Below are positions 60,045 to 64,000 of a DNA stretch of 64,000 bases, piece after piece. Source of the DNA: Aldehydirespirator sp963667505 (GTDB taxonomy: Bacteria; Actinomycetota; Acidimicrobiia; Acidimicrobiales; Aldehydirespiratoraceae); assembly GCA_963667505.2 (NCBI GenBank), contig OY763490.2, positions 3,720,001 to 3,784,000 of the forward strand, in the 5' to 3' direction. Position 1 is the stretch's first letter. The number at the start of each line of letters is the position of its first letter. A program made the translations under genes and the position numbers. Below the pieces are notes generated by a model. That model was not told where the DNA came from, searched no databases, and saw nothing but the letters and a program-made list of their open reading frames with translations.

Positions 60045-60407
60045 TCAGCTCTCGGGCTTGTCCGGGGGCGCATCGACGCCATGGTTGCCGGCTCTCCGGT
60101 AGTCGGCGTCGAGGTCGTCGATGGCGAGGTAGCGCATGTCGGAGGTTCGATGCACGGCTCGCAGCAGCAGGTGCGCTACGGCGGGCAGCGTGACGATCAT
60201 GGCCGTCGCGGCGATGGCCAGGTAGGCCGATCCGGCCCAGCCGAGCAGGGGGCCCGCACCGACGCACGTGAGCACCAAGGCCACCGGGCTGGCCTTCCCG
60301 GCGGCCTGGATCCGCGCCGAGGGCGTAGAGAAGCGGATCAGCCCGATCCCAGCCAGAGCCGCGATAGCTGCGCCGGCGGCCATCACCAACTCGGCCGCGA
60401 CGGTCAT
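60045..60407 (-). CDS. mrpG: Mrp/Mnh Na+/H+ antiporter subunit G
   Basis: 120 aa from ATG 60407 (overlaps the mrpF stop as ATGA). Three helices: VMAAGAAIAALAGIGLIRF, SPVALVLTCVGAGPLLG, AYLAIAATAMIVTLPAVAHLLLRA. RFSTPSARIQAAGKAS corresponds to the MnhG loop FPDxxxRLHAxxKA. Last gene of the antiporter operon in this direction; charged C-terminal tail. Confidence 0.9.
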   Translation of the reverse strand: MTVAAELVMAAGAAIAALAGIGLIRFSTPSARIQAAGKASPVALVLTCVGAGPLLGWAGSAYLAIAATAMIVTLPAVAHLLLRAVHRTSDMRYLAIDDLDADYRRAGNHGVDAPPDKPES

Positions 60408-60682
60408 CGCTCGGTCCTGGGGCTGGTCGGACCGGCATCGCGCTCGAGGAAACGGCTGGCTGCGAAGGTGCCCGCGAGCCCGACGAGGGCGATGACGATG
60501 AGCGTCACGAGCAACGTCTGGCTCTGGCGGTGGGCGGAATCGACAGTGATGGCGCCCACAAGCGAGACCAGAGCGACCTCGACCGCGATCACGCGATCGG
60601 CCAGGCTCGGGCCCCGCAGCAGCCGGTAGAGGGCACAGAGGCCGGCGACGGCGAAGCCGGCGATGGCGACCGCGACGATCAT
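60404..60682 (-). CDS. mrpF: Mrp/Mnh Na+/H+ antiporter subunit F
   Basis: 92 aa. VAVAIAGFAVAGLCALYRLLRGPSLADRVIAVEV contains the MnhF signature (RGPSxxDRVxAxD), followed by ALVSLVGAI and TLLVTLIVIALVGLAGTFAASRFLE helices. Overlaps its neighbours on both sides by 4 bp. Confidence 0.92.
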   Translation of the reverse strand: MIVAVAIAGFAVAGLCALYRLLRGPSLADRVIAVEVALVSLVGAITVDSAHRQSQTLLVTLIVIALVGLAGTFAASRFLERDAGPTSPRTER

Positions 60683-61188
60683 CGGGCACCCATCGGATTG
60701 GCGGTCGGCAGGGCCTTGCAAGCCAGTTCGCCGAGCCTGCGGGCGTGGGCCACGGTGGTCTCGCGCTTGCTGGCGTGAAGGAGGTGGATGTAGTACCGGC
60801 CGGTCCCGGCGTCGACGTCGACGACCGCCGTGCCGGGACTGAGGGTTATCGACGCCGACAACAGGAGCAGATGCTCGCTGCCGGTGGCCGGCAGGTCCAC
60901 GGCGACTATCGCCTCCTCGGTGCGGTCCGTGGGGGTGAGGATCGCGACAGCCACATCGAACGTCGAGCGGGCCAGGTCGATTCCGACCAGCCAGGCGAAC
61001 GTCAGCAGCGGCCAGACGTGGATCACGCCTCCGCCGCCGGGATTCCGGCCGATGTTGAGCACCACCACCGACAGCGCGAGGCCGGACACGACGTTGGCGA
61101 TCGACACCGAGCCCCACAGGCCGCACCAGATCACGGTCAGGCCGACCGTGGTCACAGCCCGCCTCGGCGTTCCCGGGTAGCGCTTCAC
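60679..61188 (-). CDS. mrpE: Mrp/Mnh Na+/H+ antiporter subunit E
   Basis: 169 aa. Two N-terminal membrane helices (VGLTVIWCGLWGSVSIANVVSGLALSV split) then LLTFAWLVGIDLARSTFDVAVAIL and the cytoplasmic domain with SASITLSPGTAVVDVD, which matches the MnhE motif (LLANxITLTPGTLxVD). Confidence 0.92.
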   Translation of the reverse strand: MKRYPGTPRRAVTTVGLTVIWCGLWGSVSIANVVSGLALSVVVLNIGRNPGGGGVIHVWPLLTFAWLVGIDLARSTFDVAVAILTPTDRTEEAIVAVDLPATGSEHLLLLSASITLSPGTAVVDVDAGTGRYYIHLLHASKRETTVAHARRLGELACKALPTANPMGAR

Positions 61189-62666
61189 GTCCGGACCGCC
61201 GCGATGTAGGCCTCGGGATTGCGCAGGTTCTCGGCCGCCTCCGTCGAGAGATCCAGCAGCGTCCCCGCGAACAGCGACACCGTCAGCGTGCCGACGACCG
61301 CCAGAGCCGCCGCCGTGTGCATCGTACGTGTGCCGCGGTCGGCCGCGGGGCTCGGGCGGGGGTGATCGACGGGCCGGCCCCAGAAGACCTCATTCCAGAT
61401 CTTCGACATCGACAGCAGGGTCAGGGCGCCGGCCGCCAGAGCGGCGACTACCGCCACGGTGCCTCCAGCGTCGATGGCGGCCGAGACGACGGCCAGCTTG
61501 GCCACGAAGCCCGAGAACGGCGGGATCCCCGCCAGGCTCAGGGCTGGCACGGCGAACATGACCGCGACGAGCGGCTTCCGGCTGGCGAGGCCGCCGCATC
61601 GGTCCAGCGAGCTCGAGCCCTCGTGGTTCTCGATCAGGCCGCCCACCAGGAACAGCACGGCCTTGACCGGCATGTGGTGGATGAGGAACAGGATCGCCCC
61701 GGCCGTGCCGGCGACGGAGAAGAGGCTGAGGCCCATGAGCATGTAGCCGATCTGGCTGATCACGTGGAACGACAGGATGCGCTTGACGTTGGACTGGGCC
61801 AGCGCCCCCAGGACGCCGACGAGCATCGTGATGGAGGCCACCATCAGCATCACCGAGCCCAACTCGTCCATGGCGGTCAAAGTGTGGAACCGGATCATGG
61901 AGTAGATGCCGACCTTGGTCAGCAGGCCCGCGAACACCGCGGTGATGGTGGTGGGCGCGGTCGGGTAGGAGTCCGGCAGCCACGAGAACAGGGGGAAGAC
62001 CGCGGCCTTGGTCCCGAAGACCACCAGGAACCAGGCGCCGATGCCGAGCCGGACGCCGTCGGCCAACTGCGGTATCCGCTCGGCCAGCAGGGCCATGTTG
62101 ACCGTGCCCGTGGCCGCGTAGACGAAGGCGACGCCCATCAAGAACAGGGTCGAGGCCAGCAGGTTCATCACCACGTAGGTCATGCCGGACCGGACCTGGC
62201 CGCGGGTGCCTTGGTGCGTGAGCAGGACGTAGCTGGACACCAGGATCAGTTCGAAGGCGACGAAGAGGGTGAACAGATCGCCGGTCAGGAAGGCCAACGA
62301 GACCCCGGCGGTGAGCACGCACATCAGCGGCCCGCTCAACTCCGGATTGGCCCCCCACACCGTGCGGCGCTGGCCGATGGCGAAGATCTCCACGACGAAG
62401 ATGATGGTCAGCGCGACCGGGAGAATGAGGGCGGCGAACAGGTCGGCCACCAAGATGATGCCGAGCTCCGGCGCCCAGCCGCCCACAGCGACGGTGTGGG
62501 TGCCGTCGCGGGCCACGGCCACCAACAGGAGGTGCGAGGCGAGCGCGGCCGAACCCAGGCCTGCGACCACCGCTGCGTCGCGCAGTTGGGGGCGGGCCCG
62601 CAGCGCGAGGCTCGCTGCGGCGGCCAGCAGCGGGACGACGATGGCGATCGAGATCAGCTCGGTCAT
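61185..62666 (-). CDS. mrpD: Mrp/Mnh Na+/H+ antiporter subunit D
   Basis: 493 aa, proton-pumping NuoM/N-like protein with about 14 helices. Key segments: FVAFELILVSSYVLL (conserved Glu of TM5), FGTKAAVFPLFSWLPDSYPTAPTTITAVFAGLLTKVGIYSMIR split in two (Lys of TM7), LAQSNVKRILSFHVISQIGYMLMGL (Lys/His of TM8) and GIPPFSGFVAKLAV. Normal length. Confidence 0.95.
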   Translation of the reverse strand: MTELISIAIVVPLLAAAASLALRARPQLRDAAVVAGLGSAALASHLLLVAVARDGTHTVAVGGWAPELGIILVADLFAALILPVALTIIFVVEIFAIGQRRTVWGANPELSGPLMCVLTAGVSLAFLTGDLFTLFVAFELILVSSYVLLTHQGTRGQVRSGMTYVVMNLLASTLFLMGVAFVYAATGTVNMALLAERIPQLADGVRLGIGAWFLVVFGTKAAVFPLFSWLPDSYPTAPTTITAVFAGLLTKVGIYSMIRFHTLTAMDELGSVMLMVASITMLVGVLGALAQSNVKRILSFHVISQIGYMLMGLSLFSVAGTAGAILFLIHHMPVKAVLFLVGGLIENHEGSSSLDRCGGLASRKPLVAVMFAVPALSLAGIPPFSGFVAKLAVVSAAIDAGGTVAVVAALAAGALTLLSMSKIWNEVFWGRPVDHPRPSPAADRGTRTMHTAAALAVVGTLTVSLFAGTLLDLSTEAAENLRNPEAYIAAVRT

Positions 62667-63136
62667 GTCGCAGCCGCGCCTCCCGGGCCGGTGCCGGCGC
62701 CGTGGGAATCCGCGTGGCCGCCGGGAGCGTCGCGATCGTCACCGCCGCGGCTCCGTCGGAGGCCGGCGATCCGGCTGCGGGCCGTGAGTCGGGGGTTCGC
62801 GACCCGGTGATCCTCGAGGTCGTCCTCGACGAGGTCGTCGCCCGAGAGTGTCCGCTGGCGCTTGGCCAGGGCCAACAGGAACAGCGTCAGTCCGAACGAG
62901 ATGACGATGGCAGTGAGGGTGAGGGCCTGTGGCAGCGGGTTAGCCATGTCCTCCGCCGCCGCCCGGCCCGCGATGGGGGGCTTTCCGGCCGCCCCTCCGG
63001 CCGCCACCAGCGCCACCACTGCCGCGTGGCCCAGCAGCGCGTAGCCGAGGACGATCCGGCTCAGCGAGCGTCCGGTCAGGAAGTACAGGCCGACCGCGGT
63101 CAGCCCGCCGACGGCAAGCAGCAGAGCTCCGCTCAT
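62663..63136 (-). CDS. mrpC: Mrp/Mnh Na+/H+ antiporter subunit C
   Basis: 157 aa from ATG 63136. NuoK-like three helices: GALLLAVGGLTAVGLYFL, IVLGYALLGHAAVVALVAAG, PQALTLTAIVISFGLTLFLLAL with DMANPLPQALTLTAIVI as the family motif (DPLPQALVLTAIVI). The 45-residue hydrophilic C-terminal tail (Asp/Glu/Arg/Gly-rich) is longer than usual. Confidence 0.92.
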   Translation of the reverse strand: MSGALLLAVGGLTAVGLYFLTGRSLSRIVLGYALLGHAAVVALVAAGGAAGKPPIAGRAAAEDMANPLPQALTLTAIVISFGLTLFLLALAKRQRTLSGDDLVEDDLEDHRVANPRLTARSRIAGLRRSRGGDDRDAPGGHADSHGAGTGPGGAAAT

Positions 63137-63585
63137 CGTTGCTTCCCGCCGTCGGTCACTGCCGACGGATCGGCTGCGAACTCGGCCACGCCCAGCCCGT
63201 CGAGCACGGCGATGACCGTTCCGAGCACGATGGCCGCCACGCCCACGTCGAACAGCAGTGCCGAGCCGGCCTTTATCTGACCGAGCAGCGGCACCTCCAG
63301 CGAGACCACCTGCTGGTCGAACAGCACGCCGCCCCAACCCAGCGGCATCACGGCGACACCGGCGACGACGAATGCGCCTGCGGCCACCAGGGATATGCCG
63401 TAGCTGGGCCGGTGCAAGCCGGCGATGGTCCGCAGCGCGACCACGGCCCCGAACACCAGGCCGGCGGTGAATCCGCCGCCGGGGTTGTTGTGGCCTGCGA
63501 ACAGCAGGTAGCAGCCGACGACGAGGGCGAACGGGCTGGCGGCGTGGGTGCCGAGCCTGATGATCGGCGCGAGCGCGTCGGTCAT
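63133..63585 (-). CDS. mrpB: Mrp/Mnh Na+/H+ antiporter subunit B
   Basis: 150 aa. FALVVGCYLLFAGHNNPGGGFTAGL is the MnhB signature (G-H-x-x-P-G-G-G-F), followed by four helices (ISLVAAGAFVVAGVAVM; LFDVGVAAIVLGTVIAVL). Overlaps mrpA and mrpC by 4 bp each. Confidence 0.93.
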   Translation of the reverse strand: MTDALAPIIRLGTHAASPFALVVGCYLLFAGHNNPGGGFTAGLVFGAVVALRTIAGLHRPSYGISLVAAGAFVVAGVAVMPLGWGGVLFDQQVVSLEVPLLGQIKAGSALLFDVGVAAIVLGTVIAVLDGLGVAEFAADPSAVTDGGKQR

Positions 63586-63999
63586 GGCTGTCCGCTCTCA
63601 GGACTGCGCGCAGCCTGGGCGAGGACCCGCCCGGCCGGGGGTCGGTCCTCGGGCATGGTCTCGGACCTGCGGGAGGCGCCGGCGAGAGCCAGCACGCCTA
63701 GGGCGACAGTGGCGAGCACCATCACCTCGCCCAGGGTGTCGAGGCCCCGCAGGTCGGTGAGGATCACGTTGACGACGTTGCTCCCGCCGCCCTCGTTCAC
63801 CGATGCGGCCACCATGTCGGCGAGCGGCGGCACCGCGACTGGTTCGCCGGACGCGGCAACCAGCCCGACCACTACGGCCACCCCCCCTAGTCCGGCGACG
63901 GTCATCCGCACGGCCCGCCACCGCAGCCCCATCCTAGGGAAACTGCGCGAGAGGTGCCCGAAGGCGAGCACGAAGCCGACCACGATGGCCGCCTCGACC
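63582..63999 (-). CDS. mrpA: Mrp/Mnh Na+/H+ antiporter subunit A, C-terminal part (continues beyond window)
   Basis: Open to the right window edge. Contains the C-terminal MbhE-like region of MrpA: helix VAGLGGVAVVVGLVAA, then NEGGGSNVVNVILTDLRGLDTLGEVMVLATVALGVLAL, a hallmark (NVVNVILVDFRGxDTxGE). The NuoL-like bulk lies outside the window. Gene order on the minus strand is A-B-C-D-E-F-G, a group 1 Mrp operon for Na+/H+ exchange and pH homeostasis. Confidence 0.88.
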   Translation of the reverse strand, partial: VEAAIVVGFVLAFGHLSRSFPRMGLRWRAVRMTVAGLGGVAVVVGLVAASGEPVAVPPLADMVAASVNEGGGSNVVNVILTDLRGLDTLGEVMVLATVALGVLALAGASRRSETMPEDRPPAGRVLAQAARSPESGQP

Positions 64000-64000
64000 A

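Overview
This is a very GC-rich actinobacterial-type chromosome segment. F420/flavin luciferase-like oxidoreductases, a PPOX-fold protein, a DinB/mycothiol-type protein, a Tad pilus operon and short ATGA/GTGA gene overlaps fit Actinobacteria. Acidimicrobiia or a relative is my guess, but no rRNA or other phylogenetic marker is present to confirm it. I see no tRNA, rRNA or CRISPR array.

Layout. 1-5.5 kb: an ADP-forming acyl-CoA synthetase (cut by the window edge), an enoyl-CoA hydratase, a creatininase-family hydrolase and a TolB-like lipoprotein. 5.6-10.3 kb: a SsuABC/ThiY-type ABC importer split around a riboflavin synthase and an SDR. 10.4-15.4 kb: small redox/house-cleaning genes (DinB, PPOX, flavodoxin-fold, RidA), a luciferase-like oxidoreductase and an aminohydrolase. 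15.5-20.2 kb (minus): an operon of an ATP-grasp/M20-like fusion, gamma-glutamyltransferase and N-formylglutamate amidohydrolase. 20.3-33.3 kb: a carbohydrate/polyol catabolic cluster (IolD-like TPP enzyme, IlvD/Edd dehydratase, sugar ABC importer without its ATPase, Gfo/Idh/MocA, IclR, GlpD-like, FGGY kinase, SDR); three of these genes carry frameshifts. 33.4-46.4 kb: a low-GC mobile and defence-like island with a proteasome-type Ntn hydrolase plus a 57-aa ORF missed by normal cut-offs, a restriction-methylase remnant, a disrupted deoxyribosyltransferase-like gene, IS1182, ISL3 (two copies), IS1380 and IS3 elements, an AAA ATPase, an orphan antitoxin beside a decayed Doc toxin, and a DUF2442/DUF4160 pair split by the IS3 element. 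46.5-53.7 kb: an XdhD/YgfM/SsnA/XdhC/YqeB-like molybdenum hydroxylase cluster. 53.8-59.9 kb: a luciferase-like oxidoreductase, the Tad pilus operon and a STAS/anti-sigma pair. 60.0-64.0 kb (minus): an Mrp (Mnh) Na+/H+ antiporter operon.

Three observations stand out. First, short direct duplications containing the start or stop codon sit at about a dozen gene boundaries. Second, the island's Ntn hydrolase keeps the proteasome Thr1-Asp17-Lys triad and is followed by a small ORF with a strong ribosome-binding site. Third, the XdhD-like protein has lost all eight cysteines of its two [2Fe-2S] clusters. Single-base frameshifts in five conserved genes mean consensus errors must be excluded before any gene is called dead.
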